Assembly (NCBI RefSeq): GCF_000315625.1
Contig: NW_005434652.1
Location: forward strand, 158,667-222,666
Length of the DNA: 64,000 nt
Origin: Guillardia theta CCMP2712
Lineage: Eukaryota; Cryptophyceae; Pyrenomonadales; Geminigeraceae
Reading direction: 5' to 3'
The notes below the pieces were generated by a model. That model made no database searches and was not told where the DNA came from. It saw only the letters and a list, made by a program, of their open reading frames with translations. Of this stretch, positions 1 to 12,418 are shown piece by piece. Both the position numbers and the translations under genes were made by a program. Position 1 is the first letter of the stretch; each line of letters starts with the position of its first letter.

Positions 1-3000
1 TGGAGAAGCTCAGCTGGTTCTGCCCTACCTGAGGGCTCAAGGTGAGATCTATGCCCCCACCCCAGATGCCCAACAGGTTCCTAGGCACGCCTATCTGAAA
101 GCTGACCCGGTTCGCATCCAAGCTCTTGATCTCCGCTACCCCTCCGACAGTTCGCCCTTGAGATCCATCGAAGTTGAAGGTCGCGAGGGCAGGGCTGACC
201 AGCTGTCCCTGCTCCACCTTCACCCTCTGAATCCACGAGTAGAGGTTGTCTACCACCACCTCCACCACGTTGTCTGAGCTCTGATCCAACAGGGCAGATG
301 TCGGGACGTAGCCTAGCGGTGGCTTGTCGTCCAAGCAGTGATCCCTCACTATACAGGCCCCTCGCACTCGCGAGCATGATCGACAGAAGCGAGTTGAAGT
401 CACCGAAGGGTTGGGTTGGTAGTATGCGAGTGTTGTCGAGGCGCTTGCGGAGTAGCTGCCGCACGTGCTGGGGAGCAGGGGAGAGGAGGAGGAGCTGGTG
501 TATCCTATCGCGACCTTGACTTGTCCGGTGTAGACGCTGCCGAAGAGAGACTTGGAGGGGGGAGTCACCACCTCAACCTGCGTCCCTGAGGCAGCGCTGC
601 TGACCTTGTGCACGCCACAAGCGATGGGGCATAAAGAAAATACGGTACAGTTGCACAAGTGATTGTTGAAGAGGAGCTTCACGCTGCCGACGGAAGTCAG
701 AGGGAAGTGACTGAGGGTGAAGGTCATGCGGTAGGCCGCAGGTCCTCCCTCGGACAAGCTCGTCCTGCCGTCCACAGAGATCTGCTTCACGCTCTGCGCC
801 AGCACCAGGGGGGTCCCGAAGACCTCAAGATAGAAGGTCAGAGGCCCGTTGACGCCCACGACGATCCCAGCAGCATCCAACGGAGGGACCAGCAGGTTGA
901 CCTCGACATAGTTGACCGACGCGGAGGAAGTTCGGCTGACGATGGTGAACTTGTCAGTTGTTTTCGGACCCAAGGTGAAGGTGGAGCCCTGCAGCTCGCC
1001 TGTCTGCGGGTCCAGCAGCCCCCAGGCCTTGATGGTCACGTTCCCTCCTGTGGTGGGGAGACTGCAGGGAGAGACAAGAGACAGACGAGGAGTGAAGGTG
1101 TAGGTGAAGTTGACCGAGACTCCTCCTGCCTCCGCTGTCACGATGTACTTCTGAGCCGTTGCCTTACACTGAACATCCAAAGTGAGCTGTAAGTTCGCAC
1201 CAGCAGCAACAGAGCTGGAGACAGAGTAGGAAAGCCCGTTCATCTTCGGACTGGAGGTGGTTGGGAAGTTTCGAAGAACGACAGTGACTTTTTGAGAATC
1301 AGCCGATGAGCCGCAGACAAGTTGAGTGTTGGGACTGACGGCCAGGATCTTGGGAGTGTTTGTTGCCAAGAGGTCAATGGGGAAGGATAACAAGTTGCTT
1401 CCTGCCTGTATGCGGCAAGTCACAGACCCGACAAAGTCGTCAGGCCTAGAAATCGCTGAGATCAGACTGTAACTGCGGCAGCGACCGGCCCCGCTGCAGA
1501 TTGAGTTGACGGTGCTGATGGAGGCGCTGACGTTGCTGTCTGAGCAGGAGACATTAAAGGAGGAGGACGCGAGTCCACTCGGCAGGTTCTGGGCGGTAAG
1601 GAAGACTTGAAGGCTCAGGTCCGAGCTTGTCATGGGGTACTGCGTCGAGATTGAAGGAGGAGGATCCTTCAAGACTCGGACGGGGAACTCAGCAGAGAGC
1701 AGTCTTTGGATTTGGTCGTGACAGGGAGATGGGATATCATACCATTGACACATCCACTTCTGAGCTGTGAACCCTATCGTTACAGACAAGTTGCCAATGC
1801 TCCAGGACCCTGACGGGGGGGAGACGCTGAGCCAAACTTTTGTACTGGCGATGGTGGAGGACTGAATGGTAACGGTCGAGAAGACGCTCTGAGACCCGTC
1901 GGAGACATTAGCTGATGCCGCTGAGGTGAAGTTGGACTTTGGGAATCTGGAGATGTTCTTGACGTCAAGGTGAAGTTTCAAGGCATCAGACTCGTGGATG
2001 TAAGCGGTAGATATGTAGGTGATAGCGATGGGGCCAACAAGCTTCGGCAGGACCTCTAGCGTGAAGTTTGCTGACTGTATCAGCGCTGTCTGGCTTGCGC
2101 CTCCCACATTCATGCTGACGGTTCCTGTGGCTATCCCTGCAAACCCGCTGCCCGACACCGTCAGGTTCAACACGCCGCTCGAGAGCTGGAGGCTGCTGCC
2201 GACAGCCGCAGTGTAAGATGACACTTGCAGCTGGAGCTGAGCTGAGCTGATTGACAACTGAAAGTCTGCTATGGTCAGGGCTGGAAAGTTTTGAACCCAA
2301 AGCTGAATAGTCTTGGCAGCTGCGAGGTTAGTCTGCGAGGGATACACGCTCGTGATCTGAGCGGGGGGGATCTGATAGGCAGATACACAGAACTTGTCTT
2401 GGCAGGAGATCGGAGCTGACTGATTGATCTGCAGGTAGTCCGGGTAGTTGAGCCCGCAAAAGACGTCGAAGTTGCAGGGAGGCTGCATTTGCAAGCTAGC
2501 GTTGAGGATGGACGTGGAGGGATCCTTGTGAGTGAAGATCTTGAGAGTTCGATTTCCATTCACTGTCGTCGGAGGGATCAGCAACGTGACCTGAGATCGG
2601 CTACATCCCGCACCCTGTGAGCAAGTTGTGGTGTCGACAACAGACAAGACCTTGCAAGAGACTTGCTGCCCAAAGTCGATCTTTGCGCTCACTTGGTCAG
2701 GGCTCAGTCCTTTAGGAAAGTTTGTGATCAACAGAGTCACTTGAGTCTGAAGCTGGAGATTTCTTCCTGCCACTGTTGTGGATATTGGAGCAGCAGAAGG
2801 CTGGATGGAGAAGAGAAGGACCTTGGTGTCCTCGTAGAACTGAAAGTTGAACGACAAGGAATGGTATTGCCCAGAAGCATAGACATCAACAGTTATCGTG
2901 ACCCGACCAGCAGATGCTTGTGAGGGGATCGTGTACAAAATCAAAGAAGTTGTTCCTGAGTAGATAGAAACTGAGCTGACCTGCAATATTGAAGTCTTGC

Positions 3001-6000
3001 TAGACTGCATGGAGACGTTCAACCAACTGTGATTGGAAGAGTAATATTCCTGCGGGAAATTCTTAATGAACAATGTTGCTTGCGTTGCTGACCCGGTGAA
3101 TGCGCTGGTCTGGGTGGGAGGAATTTCCTTCATCGGGGGAATGTCATGGAGAGTGAAGTCGATAGATTGTGTGTGATAGCAAGGACTCGAGCAATTAGCT
3201 GGCAAAATCAAGATCTTCGCATGTTGTCCTTGCACAGATGGCGTGCAAAGCGAAAGGTATAAGTCCGTCGCTGTTGATATCGACTGAAGGTTGAACGAGC
3301 CATTCACTGACGTGCATCCTCCGTTACTGGAACGAGGCGACAGACTGACAGCGCCGAACTGAACAGCAAGACAAGAAGACTGGTCGGAGAGACACGTCTG
3401 TATCGACAAGGGGACTCGAAAGTACCTCAAGTGTATCATCACCTTCTGAAACCCGGAGTTCAACCCCTGTGTTGGAAGAGCTGAGACAATCAGGGGCGGG
3501 CTATGAACAAAGACAAAATGAAACATGACAAGTTTGCTGATCGTGACGTTCACGAACTTGGTATTTGCTTGTTGCCCTAGGTTGTAACTTGGAAGTTGAA
3601 GGGTTATCAGAGCTGTCTTGGAGCTCTGTTGCTGGCTAACCACCTGAACAGCAATAGCACCAGGAAAGATGGATGCGTTGGCGTTCAGAGATGGCGGGAA
3701 GTTTTGGATTTGCACTTGAATTTGCTCCCCTCCGAAATCAGACCCCTGCGTGGAAGAGAGGTAGGTGACGCGGGGCAGGTTGTCGTTGTAATACGTCACA
3801 GTGAACCACCACTGAGTGCAGGAGAGACAGCAGGTGGAGGGGCACTGCAACTGATCCGCTCCGATCAAGATGGTGCCGCAAGACAAGGTCTGATTGCTGT
3901 CAGTCGAGACATCGATTGAAAGCACGGTCTCATTTGTGCTGCTCATGTACTGGACGGATTTGACGGGCAACAGCTGGCCATCAAGACAGACAGACAAAGG
4001 ACGACGAGAGGAGGTTCGCGAGAGCGTCAAGAAGAGAGTCAGGGATCGCGACAGCGGTAGAGAAATGGCCTGCTGCCCAGCACTCGAGGAAGAGACTTGG
4101 CCTTGATCAGAAGTGATCTTAGCGATCTTGGGTGCTGACGGGTCCGTGATGATCAACGACTGAAAGCTAGCAACAGGATCAGTCGCGTTCACATAGTCAT
4201 ACACGATCAGATCCACATGCCCAACCGAAAAGGAGGATGACACGTCCACCTCAACCGTCAGTGTCCCTAGACTGTACATGGCCACGTCCTTGTGGCATCG
4301 CGGCGATCGCACGTTGATTACTCTGTCCCACCACCGGAACTGAACAGTGATAGAGGAGCAGGTGATGGGCTGAATGTCAACCGACGGCGAGGACGTCACG
4401 AGTCGCATTCCCGGCATGTTGCTGATGTTGAAGCTGATGGTCTCCGAGAACGTGGTGGTCGCTATGCTGGTCGACGGTGAGATGGAGGAGGGAGGGATGT
4501 ATGGCGATCGCGTCGCAAAGTATCGAAACCCGCGATAAGTGCAGTGCACCAGCTGACCGTCGACCTTGCAGGAACTTGACGGCAGCACCGGCGATGACAT
4601 GTTAATGAAGACATGCACGTCCACTGTGAACGCCTCTATCACCGCAGGCATACGAAATGAAACTGATACAGCGCTCACGCACAAGGAGCAGGGAACGCCG
4701 CCAACTATGGCAAGGTGGGACACAAGAGCGTAGCTCAGGTTGCCTCCGTCCTCATCCGTCAATCTGACAGTCACGTCCCCGGGCAGCAGCGTCGCCGGGG
4801 CGTTAGTGAGGGTGATGTTGGCGTCTTGCTGGCAGAGCACGTGGCCCGACGTTGGGCTCATGTCGGTCATGGTCATGGGGAACAGCTTGAGGATGTGGAT
4901 AGGCACTCTCACTTCTCGCTTGCACCCGGTCACGTTATCCCCGCACAGCGACACGACAAGATCGTACGCTCCTCCCGCATCCATCGGGTAGGCCACGCGA
5001 ACGAGGATGGTGAGCACGCGACTGATGACGTCCAAGGACCATCCGGGCAGGAGCTTGACACTCAAGGGCGAAGAGGACAAGACTGTAGGATCCAGAGGGT
5101 CTGTCTGCTCCGTAACAATCGATATCCGGACAACCCCGCTTTGATAGAAGGAGATAAATGAAGTAGCCGTGGCATTGGTCGATTCCAGTGAAGGATAGTT
5201 GTAGCAAGTTCCTTGTCCTTGGCTTCCACACCCGTGTCGATATTGACCAGGGGCGCACGTCAGCTGCGAGCAATTCATGCAGACTGTGTCGCTCCTCTCG
5301 GTACAGTCTGTCGCTGCATATTGAGAGGCAGAACAGGAGGAGCAGGGCGTACACTCGCCGCCCCGTCCGAAGCCACAATTGCTGAGGAAGAACCCCGCTG
5401 TACAAGTGCGCTCCCAACAGGAAGCACACTCCCAGGCGAGCTGAGAGCTGTTGGTCTTCGTCCAGTATTGATGGGCATCGCACTCTGTCTGGTTGCACCT
5501 CTCCCCTCCCCATCCGTTGTAGCACTGGCACCTACCGTCTCCCCCGCACGTCCCATGACCATAGCAAGTCACTTCGGCCTGGCAATACGTCGAACACTGG
5601 GTCCGTAGAGAGGCGGCTGACATTGAATGTCGCAGACTTCCCCAGCCCAGCCTTGGAAGCATTTGCAGCTCCCGTCCCCTTGACAGATCCCGTTCCCGTT
5701 ACATGTTTCTTTGTTTGAGCAATATCGATCGCAATGCAGCCCATACAGATCTGTCGCACAAGACAAACACGTGGGACCTGCTGAGTGTGATGTACATTCA
5801 CAGATTCCCTTCTGTGTGCAAGTAGAGTTAACGCTGATCGCTGCCTGACACTCCGAGTCCGTCGAGCATTCGTGTTGATACAAAGTTTTTTCGACATCGC
5901 AATTTGTGCCAGCCCAGCCTTGGAAGCATTTGCAGCTCCCGTCCCCTTGACAGATCCCGTTCCCGTTACATGTTGCTTCGTTTGAGCAATATCGATCGCA

Positions 6001-6396
6001 ATGCAGCCCATACAGATCTGTCGCACAAGACAAACACGTGGGACCTGCTGAGTGTGATGTACATTCACAGATTCCCTTCTGTGTGCAAGTAGAGTTAACG
6101 CTGATCGCTGCCTGACACTCCGAGTCCGTCGAGCATTCGTGTTGATACAAAGTTTTTTCGACATCGCAATTTGTGCCAGCCCAGCCTTGGAAGCATTGAC
6201 AACTGCCATCTCCTTGGCAATATCCGTGTCCGCTACATGTTGCTTCGTTTGAGCAATGTTGGGTGCAATCAGCACCGTAAAAGTCTAGAGAGCAAGATTT
6301 GCCGATCACATCGACTGACATGCAACTACAGGAGCAGAGGAGCAGCAGCAGGGCTGGAAGGAGCATACATCTCTTGATTGTTAGCTTCTTCCCCAT
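1..6396 (-). CDS. Giant secreted EGF / cysteine-rich / Ig-like repeat protein (3' end outside window; one frameshift)
   Basis: The ATG at 6396 starts a hydrophobic signal peptide (MGKKLTIKRCMLLPALLLLL). Three EGF-like units follow, built on C-x-G-x-G-x-C-x-GDGSC-x-CFQGW patterns, two of them almost identical. The frame then stops at 5569, but the reading frame one base over, entered at about 5599, continues the next EGF unit exactly (CSTYCQAEVTCYGHGTC) and stays open to base 1, about 1,860 codons. After the EGFs comes a TNFR-type cysteine-rich stretch (CSSC, TERSDTVCMNC), then a long run of beta-rich modules of roughly 100-120 residues with recurring IQVQNFP-like strands, resembling IPT/TIG or other Ig-like folds. 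No internal stop or obvious intron was seen in the long part. Family known: such architectures are cell-surface or extracellular. Inference: adhesion or receptor-like surface protein. The module type is a guess; coding status is not. Confidence 0.8.
5641..6174 (-). repeat. Two near-identical tandem 267-nt units encoding an EGF pair
   Basis: The block from about 5908 to 6174 repeats at 5641 to 5907 with only a few base changes (for example tgcttcg versus tctttg). Each unit encodes 89 residues with two EGF-like segments. The near identity points to a recent in-frame duplication within the giant surface protein gene. Confidence 0.85.
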
Positions 6397-7361
6397 CTCC
6401 GAGCCTTCACTTCGCTCCACCCATAGGTTTCAGCAACCTCCTATCCGCATCTAAAAACCATGATTTTACATTTAAAACCTTATATAGTCCAGCTCGATTT
6501 CACTACAAGAACTTTTATAACTCTACAAGTGAGAGAAAGCTGGTACAATCACCCTAGCACAACTTTATATGCTATTGAATAATATACTTTGTACCCGGGG
6601 ACAGGTACAGTGAGTTCGACAAGGCGTTGCTACCAGCTGATGTTCTAGTTATTAGTTGACCGTGATGGCTTTTCGGATCAACCACCCTTACCCCCATTTT
6701 ACATCTACAAAGGGAGGGTATAATGAAGGAAAAGGTTGATTTTAAAAAGATCTAGTACTGAAGAGAAAGTACCAGCTTGAGTAGACTGAAATTTTGAGGG
6801 TCGTGACGGTACCTCCGACGTTAAAACCTGCGATCTTATCTGTATGCCTTTTCGCCGCGTGCAGTCGCACAGCCTCTACTACTGCACTACTACTACATCT
6901 TTTACTCAACTAAGAAACCTAAACTTCTGCTATCACCGGGGTTTAGGCGATTGAAGTAATAAATTTAAAAATATCGCGCCCCCCCCCCCCCCCCGGGGTC
7001 CACCCGGCCCTGGGCAAGGGATTTGGGGCAAGGGATTTGGCAACCGTTGAACGGGGGGGGCCGGAATCCCCCCCGTTGCCGACTCGGTACTCAGCCCGGC
7101 CGCGAGACCTGGGCGCATGACGGTTACTACGGTCCCCCCGGGGCCCCCCGGCCCCCCCGGGGCCCCCCGGCCCACCCCCCGCCCCCACGGACCAACCATC
7201 AACAGCCCGCCCCAGAGCCCGCCCGCTCAGGCCCCAGCGAGAGTCAATTGTCAGAGTAACATATACTTCGGAAAGTGGCAGCAGCAGATAAAAGTCTGTC
7301 AGATGACAACGGTTTCTTGATGTTTTCTCTTCACTTTATGCATGACGGTATAGGTGAGAGG
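6397..7361. other. Intergenic: upstream region of the EGF gene, with C/G homopolymer block
   Basis: No convincing gene. The stretch lies between the start of the EGF gene and the end of the TTC12-like gene, both on the minus strand, so it should hold the EGF gene promoter. At 6977-7195 there are runs of C (17) and repeated GGGGCCCCCC blocks with proline/glycine-only reading frames. A short direct repeat of gggcaagggatttgg sits at 7012-7040. A ccacccttaccccc block lies at 6681-6695. Confidence 0.6.
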
Positions 7362-10300
7362 TTACATTCTCAGGTACGAGTTAAGGATCTCAAAGCCGTG
7401 CAAAGCTTTCAGCTGCAAGACAGTCAGGGGCAAGTAGACGAGGCAGCAGCTTGCCTGCGACAGGTTTGCTTCAAGTTTCACAACCCGAGCTAGTGCAAGA
7501 GCAGCGTTCTGAAGAAGCGTCAGGCCTCAAGCTCCTCTACTCTCAGCTCTTGCCTTCTGTGCGGGTCCTCGCTGATAGTGCACGACGTCGAGAAGAGCTT
7601 TCACACATCCGGCTCTTCCCAGTGCCGCCTACATCCAACGTCAGTCCCTCCCCCTGTACCCCTGCTGGCCCTACAAGATTCGCCTCCTCGTTGGCCAGCA
7701 CTTGGATAACAAGCGCAGCATTGCCCACCGCATGCTCGCGGCTGCAAGAGAGGACGGCGAGGAGCGCCTGGAAAGGAGAGTCATTCTAGCGCGTCTCACA
7801 GGGAGGGAGCTCTTGCCTCCAGCACTCCTTCCTCCTGCATCAGCCGCCTCCCCGCGCTCGCTCCCGTCACCTTGAGACATTGCGCAACTCCCCGCACACA
7901 GTGATCGAGGTCGTCAGCAGGAGTCTCCCTGAGCCTCTTAAGCTTCTCTAGGAACATGTCAAACACCCCGACTCGTATGGCGTCGTCGGCTGCCGCCGCA
8001 TGCCGAGCGATCCGAGCAGCAGCGGCGAGAGCCCTGGACGTGCATCCCGGGGTAGCGGAGACCGTCAGACTGTCTTTCAGGAGGCCCATGGCTCCATGCT
8101 GCTGCAGCTGCTCGATGAAATGCTCGTCTAGAGTCAGGTTGATCACAACCCCCAGCACGCTCTCCAGCTCAGCCGGCGCGATCTGGTCTTTGGCCCTGAT
8201 GCGTCCAAGGCAGGAGGCGATGCCCTCACTGATCATCTGGCACATCATGTTCTGCTTTCTGATCCAACTTCGAATCCCTGGGTGTGTTGTTGCGTTTAGG
8301 AACAATCTCCACACCTTGAGGTGAGTGCTCGAGTTGGTCTCAGCCAACACACTGCGGATTTTTCTCATCACATCTCCGCCTTCTCTCTGCGTCAAAGTGA
8401 GCAAGACCAAGAGACATCATCCACGTCACCTCAACAAACTCCAGGAAGTTCGTCTTTCCCTTGTCATCAAACAAGATGTTCGCTAAACACCCCATCCCCG
8501 CATGCAGCAGCCGCGAGTTTCTCAGCTCGATCGACCTCATCGCTGCATTCAACATCGAGACCCTGTGCGCTTCCTCTTCTCCGGGGAGTGTCAAGTTCCA
8601 TTGCTTCTTGGCCAGGAACGATCGCAAGCTCGCATGCTCCGTTCCGATCTCCAGCAGCTGGAGGCAACGCTCTCCCACCTCCTCCTCGTACATGACGCCC
8701 TGGGCCCAGGAGATGATGTGGACAAGTGTCGTTGCTCTGGCACTTTCCAGCAGCTCCTCAGCTGATTTCTTGTGCTGGATCATGTTGGAGAGGACGAGAA
8801 GCGTGTGCGCTAGGATGCTCTTGTTCTCCAGGTGAGAATGCTCGTTGATAACCCTGCTCAGAGTTTCTATGCATCCCTGATCGCGCAGGAGAGTGCAGAC
8901 GTCTTCGTCCTGGGTCATCCTGGCGAGGGAGAGGAGCTCGCGCTCTGCCTTCTCCTCGAATTCCTGTGTTTCCTTCCCCTCCCGCTGCTTCAGCGTCCGC
9001 ACAAACCCCTTGACGTCCTCCAGCGCCTTCACTGCGACCTTCAGGCGCTCTTGGGGAGACAGCGTCCTCTGCAGGAGAACGTTACAAGACAAGACATAGA
9101 GGCCAAGGAGTGTGATAGAAAGTTGCAAAGAGAAAACAACCAACAGAGAGCCGATGGTTCAGAAATGGACGAGGAATGAAACGAAACAGCAGAGTTGTAG
9201 GTGATTCAAGGGTAGGTGGAAAATGTTCATCACAAACTCCCTCCTTCACATCTCACCTCCTTCTCTTCCTTCTTCAGAATCTTCTCGTCCAAAACCTTCT
9301 GCAAAGATTCTTCCAGCCCTCTCAACGCCGGATCTTTGTTAACGGCCTCCTCAAACTGTTTGCAAGGCGTCACAGAAAGATGTCAAAGTGCTCTGATCTC
9401 TCTCTTGCCTTCTTTGGATCTCTATCCGCCATCAGAGACTGCAATTTGTTCCAGGTCTCCTTGTCCTTCAAGACCTTCTCAAGCGCTGGATCTTTGAGCA
9501 GCATGTCCACTTGCTCCTTTTGCAGCCCAAAGTCCTGGCGCTGCTGCTCCATCGTCTGTTGCAGCTTCTGAACGTCTGCTGTTTTGCTCATCCGCTCCAT
9601 CATGGAGTAAAGATGTTTCACTTCGTCTGCAGCAGCTCAGTCAGCAACGGAGCACGACAACATGCCTCGCTCACCTCGATCGCCGTACTTGCTCAGGATC
9701 TCTTCGTCTGATAGAACTTTCCCCCCCGACAAGATTTCATCGACGAATGTCTTGAGATTCGGATCTTTCATCAGCTTGAACATGTCTTGTTTGAAATCTT
9801 CATCAACGCGATCTGATCCTTGACTTGTCTTTGCACTTGTTTTTGCTGCAGAGTTCGAGTTTTCAAGGACCTTTTTTGAGCCTGTCAATTTACCGTCCTC
9901 GTCCTCGTCCTCGTCCTCATCCTCATCCTCAACAACGACTACTTTCCGCATTGACGTCTTGTCAACAGGCTTCGACTGCTTGTCAACTACCTTCTCCAAT
10001 CTTCGGTCCTCATCGACACCTTTTCTGTCTTCTCCTTTCGTCTTTTCATTCGCAGATGCTCCACCTTCATCCTGCCCTTCACCGTCGGCACAAATCCTCG
10101 CTAATCTTGCAGCAGAGACTCTATCCCGATCGCTCCCATCGTCACAAACGATATCATAACTCCCATCCTCGTTGTCAAAGGCGATTACTCCTTCCACGGT
10201 CTGCGAGGTTTCTGTCTTGAGCACTACCTTCTCCCCCACTACAAACTTGCGGTGTTCGGATCTCTCCTCCATGTTCTCTTCAGTTTCTTTTCTCGATTTC

Positions 10301-10454
10301 ACCTCGACCGGTTCTGATCTTGGTTGCACCAGTCCCGGGACTGTCTCCTCTTCCTGAATCTCTCGTATCTTTGGGCAGGAATCAATCTGTTGCTTGACTT
10401 CGACAGCCTTCGAAACTTCTTGAACTCCCTTTCCACCCGCGATCCCCTCTCGCC

Positions 10455-10505
<51 letters not shown>

Positions 10506-12052
10506 TCTCCTTCTGTTCATCAACATCTTCATTGTTATGCAGACCAGCAGCTTCGCGCATCTCCTTCAGCCTTTCTTTCTCCTTCATCTCTTCTTGGTAC
10601 TTCTCCTTGAGGGAAATGAGCTCTTGTTTCTCAGACGTTGACAAGAACTTGATTTCTTCCAGCGCCTTCTCCATGTCTTGAATCGCCTCCTGCAGCCTGT
10701 TGGTTTTGCAGAAAGCCTCTGCTCTTCGCATGTACGCTTTCATCTGAGATTGTTTGATCCCCGGCCCCTTGTTGTCATGCAGAAATTCACAGATGTCAAG
10801 AACTTTGGTGCAGTCATCGATCGCCTGTCAAGCGTTCACCATCACAAGGAGGCAGTCCAGCATGCATGACCTGCGTGAAGCTCTCTACTTCGATTTCTTC
10901 CCCCAGCTTCTCAATCTTCATCTTCTTGTTGTTCAGTTTCAGGGAGCACAGCGCACGGTTGGTCAGCAGAGCTCTAGAGGACTTGTCCTCTTGAATTCCC
11001 TTCGTGTACAGCTTGAAGGCCTTTACCAGCTCTCCCTCCTGCATGGCCTCGTTCCCCTTCGACGGCCATGTTAGCACCGACTGAGAGCATGCGCTCCGTA
11101 CCTTCAGCTTCCACGTCTCTCCCTTCCTCTGCCTCTCCCCCTTGGCCTTGGCTCGGTCCTCAATGTCCTTCTCCATCGCGCGAAACTCCGGAGTGTCGGG
11201 AGGAGGAGCAGGAGGAAGATCGTCCTGCAGAAAGAGAGCGGGAGGGGTCAGCCATAGCAAGCGGCCACCCAACAGACCTCCTCGTCGTCGCTGGGAAGCC
11301 ATTTGTCCCATCGCTCGTAACATTCCTCCCACTCAACTCCTGCCCTCTTGTACTTCTGCGTGGACTTCCACTTGTTCCATCGGTCTCGCGCAAGAGCTTT
11401 CTTGACCCTCTCCTGCTTCAGCTCCTCCACCTGCATGCTCGCTCAGACATGAGCTGGTGAGGGCAAGTTGAGACAACCTTGTTCTGCAGCTCGTTCCGCC
11501 GCTCCTCGGGAGAGAGCAGCAGCACGGGAGGCTCAACGTCTTTGCATTGCGTTGAGAAGCATGTCGAAGGAACTTCAGCAGGCCATGCTGACTCATCCGG
11601 GCCGTACACGTCTTCTAGTATCTTGTACTCGTCCTTCTTGCATCTAGGACACCACCGCCCGGCAAACCCCCACTTCTTTCGCTCCTGATTCCTCTCCATT
11701 CTCTTTGCAAGCTTGCGTTGCTCTTCTTGCTTCTTCTTCTTCTTCTCTTCAGTTTCTTGCTGCTTTCGCTTGATTTCTTGCTCTTTCTTATCCATTGAAT
11801 CAACATCGATCTTGCCATCGAGCAATGCTTTGATGGTTTTCTCTGCGACGAATTCGTCTTAGATAAAAACACGAAACCCGGACGGAGTCAAAAGGAGGAG
11901 AGAGGAAGGGAGGATAGGTGGTAGAGGATGAAATTTCAAGTGATTCAAAGCAAGGAAGGGAGCAGCAGGGTAAAGGGCGATGTGCACAAAAACTTACCAA
12001 CTTCATCGACACGGTCAACGAAATCTTCAAACTCCTCGTCTTCGACCTTCAT
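7362..12052 (-). CDS. TTC12: TTC12-like TPR and armadillo-repeat protein (dynein arm assembly family)
   Basis: Spliced gene of at least 13 exons (main exons 11998-12052, 11478-11857, 11278-11430, 11102-11224, about 10871-11056, 9675-10824, 9409-9626, 9257-9355, 8430-9068, 7817-8386, 7675-7767, then short ones to TAA at 7362). Order in the protein of about 1,270 residues: N-terminal Lys/Glu-rich stretch with a CPRC pair, TPR region (KGNEAMQEGELVKAFKLYTK), EQ-repeat, a small Tudor-like barrel (GEKVVLKTETSQTVEGVIAF), DPNL/DPAL repeats like STI1 modules, then armadillo-type helices. The C-terminus LHGFEILNSYLRM closely matches what I recall of animal TTC12 (LHGLEILNS), and the pre-TPR segment also fits. 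Family known: cytoplasmic assembly of axonemal dynein arms. Several introns use GC donors. One exon border near 7580-7675 is unresolved. Confidence 0.75.
10455..10504 (-). repeat. CTCCTG microsatellite, coding Glu-Gln repeat
   Basis: Hexamer gctcct repeated about eight times, read on the minus strand as alternating Glu and Gln inside the TTC12-like gene. The same hexamer recurs at 63.2-63.4 kb. Confidence 0.9.
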
Positions 12053-12418
12053 CGTTGAAATACGTTATCTCTTTTCTCTTCTGCTCTTGCTCTCCTCTTC
12101 TCCCTTCTCCTTACTTCTCTTCTCCCTCCTCTTACTTCTCCTCTCGCTCGCGTTCCCCTGAGTGACCTGCCCCGTTCCCGAAGGTCTTGGTGCGTTGGAA
12201 AACTTTGAAACTTTGGATATGGCGTTTTGAAAGTTTGCTCGACAATTTTTTATAAGCAAACTTTCTCCCACATGGGTGGGTAGAGACGATTTGAGCTTGT
12301 ACGATGGGGTAGGGGTGGGGTAGGGACATTCCGGTTTGAAATGGCGTGTTCGCGGTTAGCGGTAGCGGTCGACCGGCTCGACCATGTCCGGTTCGAGCGA
12401 AGACATGGAAGGGAGGCG
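12053..12418. promoter_or_regulatory. Divergent promoter between TTC12-like and coiled-coil genes
   Basis: The two genes start about 365 bases apart and point away from each other. The gap holds a CT-rich tract (12070-12160), repeated aaactttgaaactttgg / ttttgaaagtttg words (12200-12245) and a G-rich block ggggtaggggtggggtaggg (about 12306-12325). Both kinds of word recur upstream of the voltage-sensor gene near 17.8-17.9 kb. Function is inferred from position and recurrence. Confidence 0.45.

Noticed and set aside
5532-6275. Minus-strand 247-codon frame across the EGF repeats
   Set aside because: It is another frame of the same repeated DNA as the EGF protein and has no Cys pattern or start context.
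6933-7320. Gly/Pro-rich frames on both strands
   Set aside because: They come from C and G homopolymers.
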